From: Fidelibacterota bacterium UBA7301
Lineage (GTDB): Bacteria; Fidelibacterota; Marinisomatia; Marinisomatales; TCS55
Direction: 5' to 3'
DNA: 58,241 nt
Assembly (NCBI GenBank): GCA_002471845.1
Contig: DKQT01000036.1
Coordinates: 71,756 to 129,996 of the forward strand
The notes beneath the pieces are model-generated. The model made no database searches. It worked only from the letters and a program-made list of their open reading frames with translations, and was not told the origin of the DNA. Below are positions 16,213 to 25,641 of this stretch, piece by piece (the stretch's first letter is position 1; each line of letters starts with the position of its first letter). Made by a program: the position numbers and the translations under genes.

Positions 16213-18087
16213 TTACCCTGCTAATCCTACATCCAAAAAATCCAGGAAATCATCGAGGTTTCTGGTCATTCCCGGAAATGTTGTAATTACTTCATTATAA
16301 GGACTTAATATTACGTAATAGGGCAATGCTGCAGTCCCGAAACGCTCAATTTCATATTCCTGGTTTTCCCGATGATTGGGGCCTCCATCCGTGTAAAGTT
16401 GAACCAAAATCATTTCTCTAAAACGATTTTTAACTTCTGCCTTGGTAAACGCATTAGCCTCCATCCAACGGCAATTGGTGCAGGTATATCCGGTGAAATC
16501 AATAAATACCGGTTTTCCCGTAGCTTTGGCTTCGGCCAGTCCCTTATCCAAATCCCTGTACCAGGTAAATTCTTCCGCCATAGAAGCACCACCGGTTCTT
16601 ACGGTTCCGTATTCACCTTCCATTATGGGCGGCAAATAAGAATAGATCAATCCATGAATCCTTTGGCCAAACAATCCCGATGTGAGGTATAAACCAAAAG
16701 TTAAAAATACAGTGCTCAGCATTAATCGGGGTACACTGATGGATGTAAGAGGTGAATCATGGGGTAATTGAATTTTACCCAACAGATAAATACCGGTCAT
16801 GAGCATCAACACTGCCCATACCGCAAGGACGGTGTTATAGGAAAAGAATCCCCAGCCCCAGACTAAATCCGTATTGCTTAAAAATTTGAATGCGGCCGCC
16901 ATTTCCAGGAATCCCATGACCACTTTCACCGAATTGAGCCAACCACCGGATTTAGGCATTTTGGCCAAATATTGGGGGAACAGGGCCAAGAAGAAAAATG
17001 GTAAGGCAAAGGTGGCACTGAAAACAACCATACCAATCATGGGCCAAAACCAATGTCCCTGGGCAGCCGCTACCAAAAGAAGTCCCACAAACTGGACGGT
17101 ACAGGTAAAACTGGTCAGTGTGAAGGTGACGGCCATAAAAAGTGTTCCGATCACACCGCCGCGGCCTTCCTGCCGCAGAGAAAACTGCCGCAGTTTTTCC
17201 GGCAGTTGAATTTCATACATCCCAAACAGGGAAAAAGCAAAATAGATGAACAAGGCGGCAATGAACAGGTTCACCCACGGACTGGCAGCCAATTGGTTCG
17301 CCCCGGAAGCACCCAGCGTCAGGGCCAAAATGAATCCGAGAATAGAAAATGTAGCAATGATCCCCAAAGTGTATATAATGGCATTATTGACGGGTTTTCC
17401 TTCACCCAATTCGCCTTGATGGGTGAAAAAGGACACGGTGATGGGAATCATGGGAAAAACACAGGGCGTCAACAAGGCCAGGAATCCCATGGTGACAGCC
17501 AATAATACAAAGGAGAAAAAACCCTCTTCAATGGCGGCATCCAGGTTAATGTTGCCTGATGTATCAAATACATCCGCCACGAGAACCATATCCATCCGGT
17601 CTTCCCTCGCCTCCCCGGCTTCAACGGTTATAGGTATGGTTAAGAATTCTTCTTTGGGAGGATAACAGAGGGAAGCATTACATACCTGGTATAAAACGGA
17701 TACCTTTAGGTTATACGTGCCCGGCAAAAGGTTTTCCTTCAAGCGTACTGGTGCAGTGAATGTGGCACCACCCTGATGGGTGCGGGTGGTGGTTAAAAAT
17801 CCATCATCATATTTTTCAACAGGGACCTCCTCAAGGACCATACCCGCTTCTTTGATTGCATCCCCGGTAACAGTTACCCTTGAGGCAATAGGCCCTTCGC
17901 CCTGGTCTCTCAAGGCATAAATCTTCCACTCTTCCTCCATTTCGGCCTTAATAATGATATTGACAACTTCACCGGCTCTCCCCGCACTCTCTGCCTTGGC
18001 AGAAAGGGTAACAGGTGTTTCAAATTGGGCCCCGAGAACAGTCAAAGCCAATAGGCTTAGGACAGAGATTATTTTAATTATTTTCAT
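16213..18087 (-). CDS. dsbD: Thiol:disulfide interchange protein DsbD
   Basis: Transfers electrons from cytoplasmic thioredoxin to periplasmic redox proteins. All three parts are visible in 624 residues: a signal peptide; an N-terminal domain with CNASLC near 133-138; a transmembrane domain with the buried cysteines in LTPCVFP and FTCTVQF; and a C-terminal thioredoxin domain with CTNC near 534-537 (GYTCTNCRWME). The next gene is a TlpA-like lipoprotein, its probable partner. No clear Shine-Dalgarno site precedes the ATG. Confidence 0.95.
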   Translation of the reverse strand: MKIIKIISVLSLLALTVLGAQFETPVTLSAKAESAGRAGEVVNIIIKAEMEEEWKIYALRDQGEGPIASRVTVTGDAIKEAGMVLEEVPVEKYDDGFLTTTRTHQGGATFTAPVRLKENLLPGTYNLKVSVLYQVCNASLCYPPKEEFLTIPITVEAGEAREDRMDMVLVADVFDTSGNINLDAAIEEGFFSFVLLAVTMGFLALLTPCVFPMIPITVSFFTHQGELGEGKPVNNAIIYTLGIIATFSILGFILALTLGASGANQLAASPWVNLFIAALFIYFAFSLFGMYEIQLPEKLRQFSLRQEGRGGVIGTLFMAVTFTLTSFTCTVQFVGLLLVAAAQGHWFWPMIGMVVFSATFALPFFFLALFPQYLAKMPKSGGWLNSVKVVMGFLEMAAAFKFLSNTDLVWGWGFFSYNTVLAVWAVLMLMTGIYLLGKIQLPHDSPLTSISVPRLMLSTVFLTFGLYLTSGLFGQRIHGLIYSYLPPIMEGEYGTVRTGGASMAEEFTWYRDLDKGLAEAKATGKPVFIDFTGYTCTNCRWMEANAFTKAEVKNRFREMILVQLYTDGGPNHRENQEYEIERFGTAALPYYVILSPYNEVITTFPGMTRNLDDFLDFLDVGLAG

Positions 18088-18132
18088 TTATTATTAAAGA
18101 TACTCGCTAAAATCGAGCCGAAAGTAAGCGTT

Positions 18133-19047
18133 TTAATTTTGGAGACCAAACCATTGTTTGAGACGAAAAATAAGGCTTTTTCTGTTGTCAATTTGTCGGC
18201 GGATTGTCATTATTGAATTTTCAGCGGCTCGTATGCCCTCATTAAAGAAATAATCAAAATGCCCGAATTCAGACCATAAATAATCTTTTACATCGGGACT
18301 GATTAATAAATCCGCCTCTTTGGAATAGTGGTTGATAAGGTTTTGGTAAGTGGACATATCCGAACGCATCATAATCTCATATATGTTTGTCTCAACTAAA
18401 GGTTTCACACCCCTGCGCCGAATATCAATCCCAATCAGGATATCCACTTCATCTCTTATGATGGAAGTTGGCAAAGGCATGCTTACCCCACCATCCACAA
18501 TTAACTGGCCGTCAATTTCAGTCGGTTCCACATAACCGGGGATTGTTCCGCTGCGGGTGGCCGCTTCTATAAGGTCTCCTGAATCATATACCACACGCCT
18601 GCACGTATTTAAATCCGTGGCAATAATTTTGAGAGGGATTTGTAATTCTTCAAAAGTTTTTACCGGAATCAAAAAATCGAAAGCTTCTTTCAGGCGGCTT
18701 TTCTTCATAATTGAATTGCGGTGTAATGACATAGCCAGGATGACCTGGTCCTTAAGTTTTTTGGCAAATTGGTTGAAAGCAGAATTTGATGAGGCTGGTT
18801 TGGACAAAAGGTGGTCTGTGCCAAGTGCTTTGAAAGGCTCACTTTTCAGAAATTCCCGAAACCGGTTCTCGACCCAGTCAGGATCAAGAGTAGCAGCATA
18901 CATGGCACCGATTACACTGCCGGCGCTGGTTCCTGCAATTTGATGGATGGGAATATTATTTTTTTGAAGAACCTGAAGTGCGCCGATATGGGCCGCACCC
19001 CGTGCTCCTCCGCCCCCCAATGCGAGGCCTATTTTTGGCCGCGGCAT
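18133..19047 (-). CDS. Patatin-like phospholipase
   Basis: A 304-residue hydrolase of the patatin/RssA family, acting on phospholipid or acyl-lipid esters. The oxyanion-hole stretch GGGGARG is at residues 11-17, the nucleophile Ser41 lies in GTSAGS, and the catalytic Asp is in DGGVSMP near 183, giving an intact Ser-Asp dyad. No signal peptide is seen, so it is probably cytoplasmic or peripheral on the inner membrane. Its ATG directly follows the stop of the cyclophilin gene with no spacer. The C-terminal 60 residues are basic and helical with no recognised domain. Confidence 0.9.
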   Translation of the reverse strand: MPRPKIGLALGGGGARGAAHIGALQVLQKNNIPIHQIAGTSAGSVIGAMYAATLDPDWVENRFREFLKSEPFKALGTDHLLSKPASSNSAFNQFAKKLKDQVILAMSLHRNSIMKKSRLKEAFDFLIPVKTFEELQIPLKIIATDLNTCRRVVYDSGDLIEAATRSGTIPGYVEPTEIDGQLIVDGGVSMPLPTSIIRDEVDILIGIDIRRRGVKPLVETNIYEIMMRSDMSTYQNLINHYSKEADLLISPDVKDYLWSEFGHFDYFFNEGIRAAENSIMTIRRQIDNRKSLIFRLKQWFGLQN

Positions 19048-19677
19048 TTAGTTCTGGATTACCTCGCTGTGTTTCATAATTTTAACCGTCATTTCTACTT
19101 TTTCAAACGGATTGTCTCCATCAGGTCCCTGGTACATTTTGTTCTCCCGCCGGGGGGTATTTGCATTTGCAATTTGATCAATCACTTCAAATCCGGAAAT
19201 TACCTGCCCGAATACAGTATATTGACGATCCAGGCTCGGCTGGGATGCATGACAAATAAAGAACTGGCTCGAGGCACTGTTGGGGTTCGAGGTACGGGCC
19301 ATAGACAAAGTTCCCCTCACATGAAGAGAATCATTGAATTCTGCCGGAACTAACCAAGAATCTGGATCATCCTCACGACCGATACCAAAGTACTTGCCTG
19401 CGCGGCCGCCAGTGCCATCATTCATCCGATCATTGTCTTTAGAGTTTGGGTCACCGCCCTGAACCATAAAACCGGGTATCACACGATGAAATGTGGTGCC
19501 GTCAAAATATCCTTCCTTGGCCAGTATTTGAAAATTATCCACATGCATGGGAGCGATTTCGGGATAGAATTTCACTACCATATCGCCAAATTTAGTGGTT
19601 ATCACTGCTACATCATTATCCTTTGCACAACTCATGAATAAAACTCCAATGAATATTAAACTGATTATTTTTTTCAC
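19048..19677 (-). CDS. Cyclophilin-type peptidyl-prolyl isomerase, lipoprotein
   Basis: Catalyses proline cis-trans isomerisation during folding of exported proteins. The leader MKKIISLIFIGVLFMSC ends in a lipobox-like FMSC at Cys17, so it is probably anchored in a membrane facing the periplasm. The cyclophilin domain has FHRVIPGFMVQGGD near 62-75 (with the catalytic Arg), SSQFFICH near 140, and a typical loop region. The start overlaps the pyrE stop by 4 bases, and the patatin gene follows immediately. Confidence 0.92.
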   Translation of the reverse strand: MKKIISLIFIGVLFMSCAKDNDVAVITTKFGDMVVKFYPEIAPMHVDNFQILAKEGYFDGTTFHRVIPGFMVQGGDPNSKDNDRMNDGTGGRAGKYFGIGREDDPDSWLVPAEFNDSLHVRGTLSMARTSNPNSASSQFFICHASQPSLDRQYTVFGQVISGFEVIDQIANANTPRRENKMYQGPDGDNPFEKVEMTVKIMKHSEVIQN

Positions 19678-20246
19678 TTTTTTAAACTCCTGCTGCCCGG
19701 CTTCTGGACTGGAATTGCTGCCAGTTCCGTCGGGATTTCATTTTCACTATAACTGATTGCTTCCATGGGAACCAGCGAAAATTGATTCTCATGCAACAAA
19801 ACTTTTCCATTACTTCGATCTACGATCACGGCCACACCGACGACAATACCGCCTGCGGCTTCTACTACATCCATCACTTCTTTCACTGATCCGCCGGTTG
19901 TGATTACATCTTCTACAACCAAGACTTTTTCACCGAGATCAATATTAAAACCCCGGCGAAGGGTCATTTTGCCATTTTCCCGTTCGGCAAAAATAGTGCG
20001 TTTCCCCATAGTCCGCCCCACCTCGGTGCCGATCACAATCCCGCCCACAGCCGGGGAAATCACCGTATCAATGTCCATCTCTTCAAAATGATCCGCAATT
20101 TTTTGAGAAAATGCAGACAAATACCCGGGATGCTGCAAAACTTTTGCACATTGAAAATATGATGGACTATGGCGTCCGGAGGTGAGGATAAAATGGCCCT
20201 CGAGTAAAGCGCCGGTTTGTTTAAATATTTCTATGTAATTAGCCAT
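19674..20246 (-). CDS. pyrE: Orotate phosphoribosyltransferase
   Basis: Transfers orotate onto PRPP to give OMP, step five of UMP synthesis. It has 190 residues. The PRPP-binding motif VVEDVITTGGS is near 108-119, with GRHSPSYF near 23 for orotate binding and the catalytic-loop FAERENGK near 83. It is 18 bases from pyrF, whose product uses OMP, so the pair encodes the last two steps. It overlaps the cyclophilin start by 4 bases. Confidence 0.94.
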   Translation of the reverse strand: MANYIEIFKQTGALLEGHFILTSGRHSPSYFQCAKVLQHPGYLSAFSQKIADHFEEMDIDTVISPAVGGIVIGTEVGRTMGKRTIFAERENGKMTLRRGFNIDLGEKVLVVEDVITTGGSVKEVMDVVEAAGGIVVGVAVIVDRSNGKVLLHENQFSLVPMEAISYSENEIPTELAAIPVQKPGSRSLKK

Positions 20247-20264
20247 GGGAAGAATAATTTATGA

Positions 20265-21065
20265 TTATGGATTGATGATTTCCTGCATTTGATTTACGTA
20301 ATCCTTCGCCGCTTTTCGGATCGCTTTTTCACTCAGGTCGCCGGCAAAACTAATTCCCCGAGAAACATTGATTAAGGCATCGCCGTTTGTATTGCCGTCT
20401 TTCATACTCCGTTCCAAATCCCCGCCCTGGGCACCGATCCCCGGAATCAAGAAGGGTAATCCCGGCGCTTGTGAACGCACCCGGCTAATCTCTTCCGGCG
20501 CGGTGGCACCTAAGACCAACCCCACATTGTTGTTTCCATTCCATTGGACACAAAGTTGAGCCGTTTTATCGAATAATAATTCATCCTTCACAGGCTGGTT
20601 TTGTAGGTCCACGGCGGATGGATTGGATGTCCGGCACAAAACAAAAACACCTTTTTCCGGATCTCCCGTGAATGGTGCAACCGAATCCTTACCCATATAA
20701 GGGCTTAAAGTCACCGCATCAAAACCGAAGTGGTCAAACAGGCTGTGGACATACTGTTTGGCTGTATTTCCGATATCCCCCCGTTTCCCGTCCCCGATGA
20801 CGATCACATCGTCACGAAAATATTCCATGGTCTCCTCCAGCCATTTGAAGCCAGTACTCCCCCATCGTTCAAAAAAGGCCAGGTTCGGTTTGAATGCAGC
20901 GGCTAAATCCCGGGTGGCATCGATTACTTTATATGTATGGGATTTCAGGTCTTCTATGGACACCTCCGCCTTACCCAACTCTTCCGGATTCATGTCTAAC
21001 CCCACACAGAGATGGCTTTCTTTTAGTTGAATTATACCTGAAAGCCGCGAATTAAATGATTTCAT
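20265..21065 (-). CDS. pyrF: Orotidine 5'-phosphate decarboxylase, type 2
   Basis: Decarboxylates OMP to UMP. The 266-residue length and FKPNLAFFERWG near 58 mark the longer type-2 subfamily. The catalytic Asp-Lys-Asp network is in IGDGKRGDIGNTAK near 87-99. It is upstream of pyrE in one unit. The start is only 26 bases from the start of a divergent GNAT gene, so its promoter must be very compact or lie within that gene. Confidence 0.94.
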   Translation of the reverse strand: MKSFNSRLSGIIQLKESHLCVGLDMNPEELGKAEVSIEDLKSHTYKVIDATRDLAAAFKPNLAFFERWGSTGFKWLEETMEYFRDDVIVIGDGKRGDIGNTAKQYVHSLFDHFGFDAVTLSPYMGKDSVAPFTGDPEKGVFVLCRTSNPSAVDLQNQPVKDELLFDKTAQLCVQWNGNNNVGLVLGATAPEEISRVRSQAPGLPFLIPGIGAQGGDLERSMKDGNTNGDALINVSRGISFAGDLSEKAIRKAAKDYVNQMQEIINP

Positions 21066-21091
21066 AGGCGCGGAATTTACTTTGGCTACCC

Positions 21092-21766
21092 ATGAACCTG
21101 GAAAAGGATTGTATAAGAAATGCTATTCTTCTTCTAAATTCTTGCCCCATGGATCAACTTTCTATTTTTCCTTCCCAAACCTCCCGGTCCCGCGTAATTG
21201 CTTCCAGCGGTGTTTTCCAGATCGAATTACTTGAACATGCAGGGAAAGAGGATCATCCACAACTGATTGAAATATCTAAATCCCTAGCAAAAGAGTATGG
21301 TGAAAAAGCGATATTAACCAAAGCCACCATTCATAAATATTTTAATCAATCCGGATCGCTTCCCTTTATCGCCCGCTATCGAAATGAAATAATCGGATAT
21401 ATTATAGGCGTTCCTTTGGAATCACTCAGCCACGAACCTTGGGCCCGGATGGACGAGAATTTCGGCAAAGGCAATACCCTCTATACCTATGCCTTTGTAA
21501 TTCAGTCAGAATACAAAGGAAACGGGTATGCTAAAATGCTGAAAAGGGTATTCCTAAGCTGGGCAAAAAAAAGGGCGGAAATCAGCCGTATTACCGGCCA
21601 TGTAGTTAATGGTGTTTCTGCCCGATTCACAGGGGATATTCGTATCATCAACCGGGTGGATAATTGGCAGGGAACAGGAAAAACATTTGAATATTATAGA
21701 CGAGACTTGGAATCAGAAGGCGCTTCTCCCTTAAAAAATAATCCGCCGCTTATAACACGAACTTAG
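21092..21766 (+). CDS. GNAT-family N-acetyltransferase
   Basis: A 224-residue acetyltransferase of unknown substrate. The GNAT core runs from about residue 45; RNEIIGYIIG forms beta strands 2-3, and QSEYKGNGYAKML near 137-150 is the acetyl-CoA pyrophosphate-binding loop. This start leaves only 26 bases to divergent pyrF; Met20 at 21149 is a reasonable alternative and would give room for promoters. Neither start has a Shine-Dalgarno site. Its stop overlaps the stop of the converging SSS transporter. It is the only plus-strand gene before 23.2 kb. Confidence 0.75.
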   Translation: MNLEKDCIRNAILLLNSCPMDQLSIFPSQTSRSRVIASSGVFQIELLEHAGKEDHPQLIEISKSLAKEYGEKAILTKATIHKYFNQSGSLPFIARYRNEIIGYIIGVPLESLSHEPWARMDENFGKGNTLYTYAFVIQSEYKGNGYAKMLKRVFLSWAKKRAEISRITGHVVNGVSARFTGDIRIINRVDNWQGTGKTFEYYRRDLESEGASPLKNNPPLITRT

Positions 21767-23193
21767 TCTTTTTTCGTCGCCAGGCTCACCACCACCAGTG
21801 AAATTACAGACAGGGTGATGGCGGGCAATACCTCATCCATATTATTATAAACATTCGCCGGAATAATATTCCGGATAAATACTGCTTCTTTCCACAATAA
21901 TGTGGTAATGGTTCCTGTTACAATGGATGCAACTGCACCTGCTTTGGTCGCTCCTTTCCAAAATAATGCAGCTACGAGACTGGGTGTAATCGCAGCCCCA
22001 TAGATCGTATAAGCATATAGTGCTCTTTCAAAAAACCCGGCCGATTTTGCAAACCCAAGGGACACGATGTAGGCGACGATACCCAATACCAATACCAAGA
22101 GCCGACTCAATAGAACAATTTTCTTTTCATCCGCATTGGGATTCACGTAATTGAGATAAACATCCCGCATCAGCGTCGTGGCGGGCACAAGGAGATAACT
22201 GTCTGCGGTTGATATGATGATCCCCACAATGGTGGTCATCATGATAGCACCGATGAATGTGGGTAAAAATTTGTGAGAGGCATAGATTAAAACATACTTT
22301 CCAACTTCTGCATCGGGGATCATACTGGAAGCTACCCAAGCGGCAATAATGATCATCAATTCGGCTATGACAACGGCAAAGATCAAAACAGTGGTAGCCG
22401 ACTTTGCCCCCTTCGCATCCTTACTGGCGAAGAACCGCTGATACATATTTGCATCCCCCATGATCAACAGGAACGGCGGCAGGCAAAAATTGATAATATC
22501 CATGGAGGAATAAACACCCCAAAAACTCATATGATCCGTCTTACCCATTGATTCGAAAGCTGCGGCCATGCCGGAGAAGCCACCTGCTTCAGTTAAAAAA
22601 ATCGGAATTGCAATAAGAAATGATAAAATGATGATAATACCATTTGCCACATCTGTATAGGCCACACTCACAAGTCCGGCTAACATGGTATAGGCAATAA
22701 TGAAAATGGCTGCAATGATGGTTCCTGTTTCAACGCTGATGAGGGAATAACCGCTGTCATCGGTTAAAACGGTATGTAAAACAGCACCGCCTGCATTGTA
22801 TTGGTAACTGACAATGACCATATAAGCGATCACCAGGGCGATGACGGAAAGCATTCGTGCCCCGGGCCCAAACCGATCACCTAAAATTTCGGGGACGGTA
22901 AATTTTTCGAATGACCTGACTTTTCCCGCAATTTGGGTTAAAAGAATGATCCCCAATACACTCCCGATAGGAAGAATCAGGGCCGCCATTCCCGTATCAT
23001 AAGTTTTGCCTGCATTCCCGAGGATTGATCCGGTCCCCATCCAGGTGGCAAGCATTGTTCCAACCAGAATCCACGGTGGTAATGAACGCCCTGCCACAGC
23101 AAAGTCAGATTGGGTTTTAATTTTGCGTGCTTTGTACATCCCAATACCGATCAAAGTGAACAAGTATAGGAGGATGACAGTTAAATGTATCAT
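21763..23193 (-). CDS. Sodium:solute symporter (SSS family)
   Basis: A 476-residue inner-membrane Na+-coupled transporter. It shows about 12-13 hydrophobic segments; the first two hold SDFAVAGRSLPP and the glycine-rich ATWMGTGSILGNAGK typical of SSS (SLC5-like) carriers, and YLLVPATTLMRDVY near 345 matches the family signature region. The substrate cannot be read from sequence; proline, pantothenate and sugars are all transported by relatives. The 3' end overlaps the converging GNAT gene, so there is no terminator between them. Confidence 0.85.
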   Translation of the reverse strand: MIHLTVILLYLFTLIGIGMYKARKIKTQSDFAVAGRSLPPWILVGTMLATWMGTGSILGNAGKTYDTGMAALILPIGSVLGIILLTQIAGKVRSFEKFTVPEILGDRFGPGARMLSVIALVIAYMVIVSYQYNAGGAVLHTVLTDDSGYSLISVETGTIIAAIFIIAYTMLAGLVSVAYTDVANGIIIILSFLIAIPIFLTEAGGFSGMAAAFESMGKTDHMSFWGVYSSMDIINFCLPPFLLIMGDANMYQRFFASKDAKGAKSATTVLIFAVVIAELMIIIAAWVASSMIPDAEVGKYVLIYASHKFLPTFIGAIMMTTIVGIIISTADSYLLVPATTLMRDVYLNYVNPNADEKKIVLLSRLLVLVLGIVAYIVSLGFAKSAGFFERALYAYTIYGAAITPSLVAALFWKGATKAGAVASIVTGTITTLLWKEAVFIRNIIPANVYNNMDEVLPAITLSVISLVVVSLATKKD

Positions 23194-23264
23194 ATTTCGC
23201 TTCTGTCTTGGTTAACTAGGAGCTCTAAAATTAATTTCTCCCCGTTCGATTTCCAAGCACAGCC

Positions 23265-25415
23265 ATGTTTCGAAAACAATTAATTTCATTCGTAATGTCT
23301 TTTGGATTGATCTCCATTTTGTGGAGCCAATCCAATCAAAATGATTTAAACCAAAAAGGGAAATACGTGAACCGACTGGCTAATGAATCCAGCCCTTACC
23401 TGCTGCAGCACAAAGATAACCCCGTGGATTGGTATCCCTGGGGCGATGAAGCTTTTCAAAAAGCTGCGGAATTTGATAGGCCAATTTTCCTATCCATTGG
23501 ATATTCTACCTGTCACTGGTGCCACGTGATGGAGCACGAATCATTCGAAGATGAGGAAGTGGCCAAACTGATGAATGAAAGTTTTATTTCCATCAAAGTG
23601 GATCGGGAAGAACTCCCGGAAATTGACCACGTATACATGTCCGTCTGTCAAGCTATGACCGGACGAGGCGGCTGGCCCCTCACTATCATCATGACCCCTC
23701 AAAAAGAACCGTTTTTTGCCGGGACCTATTTTCCCAAAAATGGCCGTTTCGGCCGTCCGGGAATGATGGAACTCCTCCCTTCAATTTCTGAGGCCTGGAA
23801 AAATCGGCGGTCTGAACTGGTTCAATCCGCAAATAAGATCAATGAATATTTACAAAATTCAAATAAAAAGGAATTGGGAAATACCTTAAATGAAACAATC
23901 TTAAAAGATACCTATACCCAATTCGGGAATCGTTATGATAAAATCCACGGCGGTTTTGGCAACCAACCCAAATTCCCTTCACCGCACAATTTGATTTATT
24001 TGCTACGGTACCATCATATGACGGGTGATAAAAATGCGCTGATGATGGTTGAAAAAACACTGCAGAAAATGCGCATGGGCGGCATCTTTGATCACGTGGG
24101 GTTTGGCTTCCATCGTTATTCCACCGATAAAGAATGGCTGGTGCCCCACTTTGAAAAAATGCTTTATGACCAAGCGATGCTCACCATGGCATATACGGAA
24201 GCATTCCAGGTCACGGGGAACCAGGAGTATAAAAATACGGCTAAGGAGATTTTGACCTATGTCCAGCGGGATATGACCGACTCCCAGGGCGGTTTTTATT
24301 CCGCCGAAGATGCGGATAGTGAAGGTGAAGAAGGATTATTTTATCTATGGACGGTGGATGAATTAAAATCCATATTGGGGGATGATGATGCTAAACTCAT
24401 GCAAAGGGTATTTAATTTAGAACCAAATGGAAATTTTAAGGACGAAGCAACCGGCCAAAATACCGGCAGGAATATTTTCCATTTGAAAGCACCTATTTCA
24501 AATTCAAAAGAAGCAAAAAAAATATCCGCCATTCGAGAAAAGCTTTTCAAAGTGCGGGAAAAACGAATTCACCCGATAAAAGACGATAAAATTTTGACGG
24601 ACTGGAACGGATTAATAATTGCCGCTTTTGCCAAGGCAGGCGTTGCCTTTCAATCAGATCGGTTAATTAGTGTAGGTGAAAAAAGTGCCCGGTTTATTTT
24701 AAAAAATCTTACCGATGAAAAGGGCCGGTTGAAAAAGCGGTATCGCAACGGCATATCCGGGCTGGACGCCCATTTGGATGATTATGCCTTTTTTGTGTGG
24801 GGATTACTGGAATTATACGAAGCCACTTTTGACATCCACTACCTCGAAAAAGCAATTCAATTGAGTGAAATAATGGTAGTAGAATTTTGGAATAAATCCA
24901 GCGGTGGTTTTTACCTGGGCAGCAATAAAGCAGAAAAATTGATTGTAAGATCCATGACCGGGTACGATGGGGCCATCCCATCTGGGAACTCTGTGGCGGC
25001 CATGAACCTGCTTAAATTGACGCGAATCACTGGGGAAGTGAAATGGGCAGAAATGGCGGATACAACGTTCAAGGTTTTTTCAAATGAAATGGAACGCGCT
25101 TCGATAGGGTTTACATTCATGCTCACGGCACATCTGTTCGAATCAGATCATCCAAAAGAAATTGTCGTTGTGGGGCCTGGAAACGATCCTGAAACACAAA
25201 AATCACTGGCCAGGATTAAATCGGAATACAATCCGAGCAAGGTACTCCTTTTTAAAAATATTGATAATAATAAGCGTAAACTTTCCCCTTTAGCCAAATG
25301 GACCGCTACCCAGCAAACGATTGATGATAAAACCACTTTTTATGTTTGTCGTGATTTTGCCTGCAAAATGCCTACAACAGATATAGAACAAGCTATTAAG
25401 TTCATCCATGAATAA
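23265..25415 (+). CDS. DUF255/YyaL-type thioredoxin-domain protein, exported
   Basis: A 716-residue protein of the YyaL/SSP411 (spermatogenesis-associated 20) family. An N-terminal signal peptide is followed by LANESSPYLLQHKDNPVDWY and a thioredoxin-like domain with CHWCHVM near 84-90, then a long alpha/alpha-barrel region resembling N-acylglucosamine epimerase or glycosidase folds (HFEKMLYDQAML near 300, LDDYAFF near 505). The reaction is not established for the family. The signal peptide is noteworthy because many homologues are cytoplasmic. Its last codons overlap the start of the next small gene by 8 bases. Confidence 0.88.
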   Translation: MFRKQLISFVMSFGLISILWSQSNQNDLNQKGKYVNRLANESSPYLLQHKDNPVDWYPWGDEAFQKAAEFDRPIFLSIGYSTCHWCHVMEHESFEDEEVAKLMNESFISIKVDREELPEIDHVYMSVCQAMTGRGGWPLTIIMTPQKEPFFAGTYFPKNGRFGRPGMMELLPSISEAWKNRRSELVQSANKINEYLQNSNKKELGNTLNETILKDTYTQFGNRYDKIHGGFGNQPKFPSPHNLIYLLRYHHMTGDKNALMMVEKTLQKMRMGGIFDHVGFGFHRYSTDKEWLVPHFEKMLYDQAMLTMAYTEAFQVTGNQEYKNTAKEILTYVQRDMTDSQGGFYSAEDADSEGEEGLFYLWTVDELKSILGDDDAKLMQRVFNLEPNGNFKDEATGQNTGRNIFHLKAPISNSKEAKKISAIREKLFKVREKRIHPIKDDKILTDWNGLIIAAFAKAGVAFQSDRLISVGEKSARFILKNLTDEKGRLKKRYRNGISGLDAHLDDYAFFVWGLLELYEATFDIHYLEKAIQLSEIMVVEFWNKSSGGFYLGSNKAEKLIVRSMTGYDGAIPSGNSVAAMNLLKLTRITGEVKWAEMADTTFKVFSNEMERASIGFTFMLTAHLFESDHPKEIVVVGPGNDPETQKSLARIKSEYNPSKVLLFKNIDNNKRKLSPLAKWTATQQTIDDKTTFYVCRDFACKMPTTDIEQAIKFIHE

Positions 25416-25617
25416 ACCATTATCCCGCCACTTGGGTGAATTGTTCGCTCACATCCAGGATTTAATGGATACAGCCACCCATTCGGTCATCAATCGTGTG
25501 GATGAAAAAAGTGGAAAGAAAAACAAGCTATTGAACTTTTTTTCTTCCGCCGGTGATGCGTACTTTAAAAAATATTCTGAGATCAAAAAACGTAAGAAAT
25601 CCCCTCGAGATTCTTAA
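25408..25617 (+). CDS. Small protein of unknown function, coupled to the DUF255 gene
   Basis: A 69-residue protein that I do not recognise. It is amphipathic and helical in its first half (GELFAHIQDLMDTATHSVIN) and strongly basic at the end (KKYSEIKKRKKSPRDS), with no signal peptide or membrane segment. The ATG lies inside the last codons of the DUF255 gene (ATGAATAA overlap), a common sign of translational coupling. The transporter gene follows after 24 bases. A chance ORF is possible, but the overlap and the same-strand position favour a real gene. Confidence 0.6.
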   Translation: MNKPLSRHLGELFAHIQDLMDTATHSVINRVDEKSGKKNKLLNFFSSAGDAYFKKYSEIKKRKKSPRDS

Positions 25618-25641
25618 ACAACCCCCACAATAAGAGAAATC

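Noticed and set aside
17053..17505. 150-codon plus-strand ORF antisense to dsbD
   Set aside because: Polar low-complexity shadow of the TM-coding region of dsbD.
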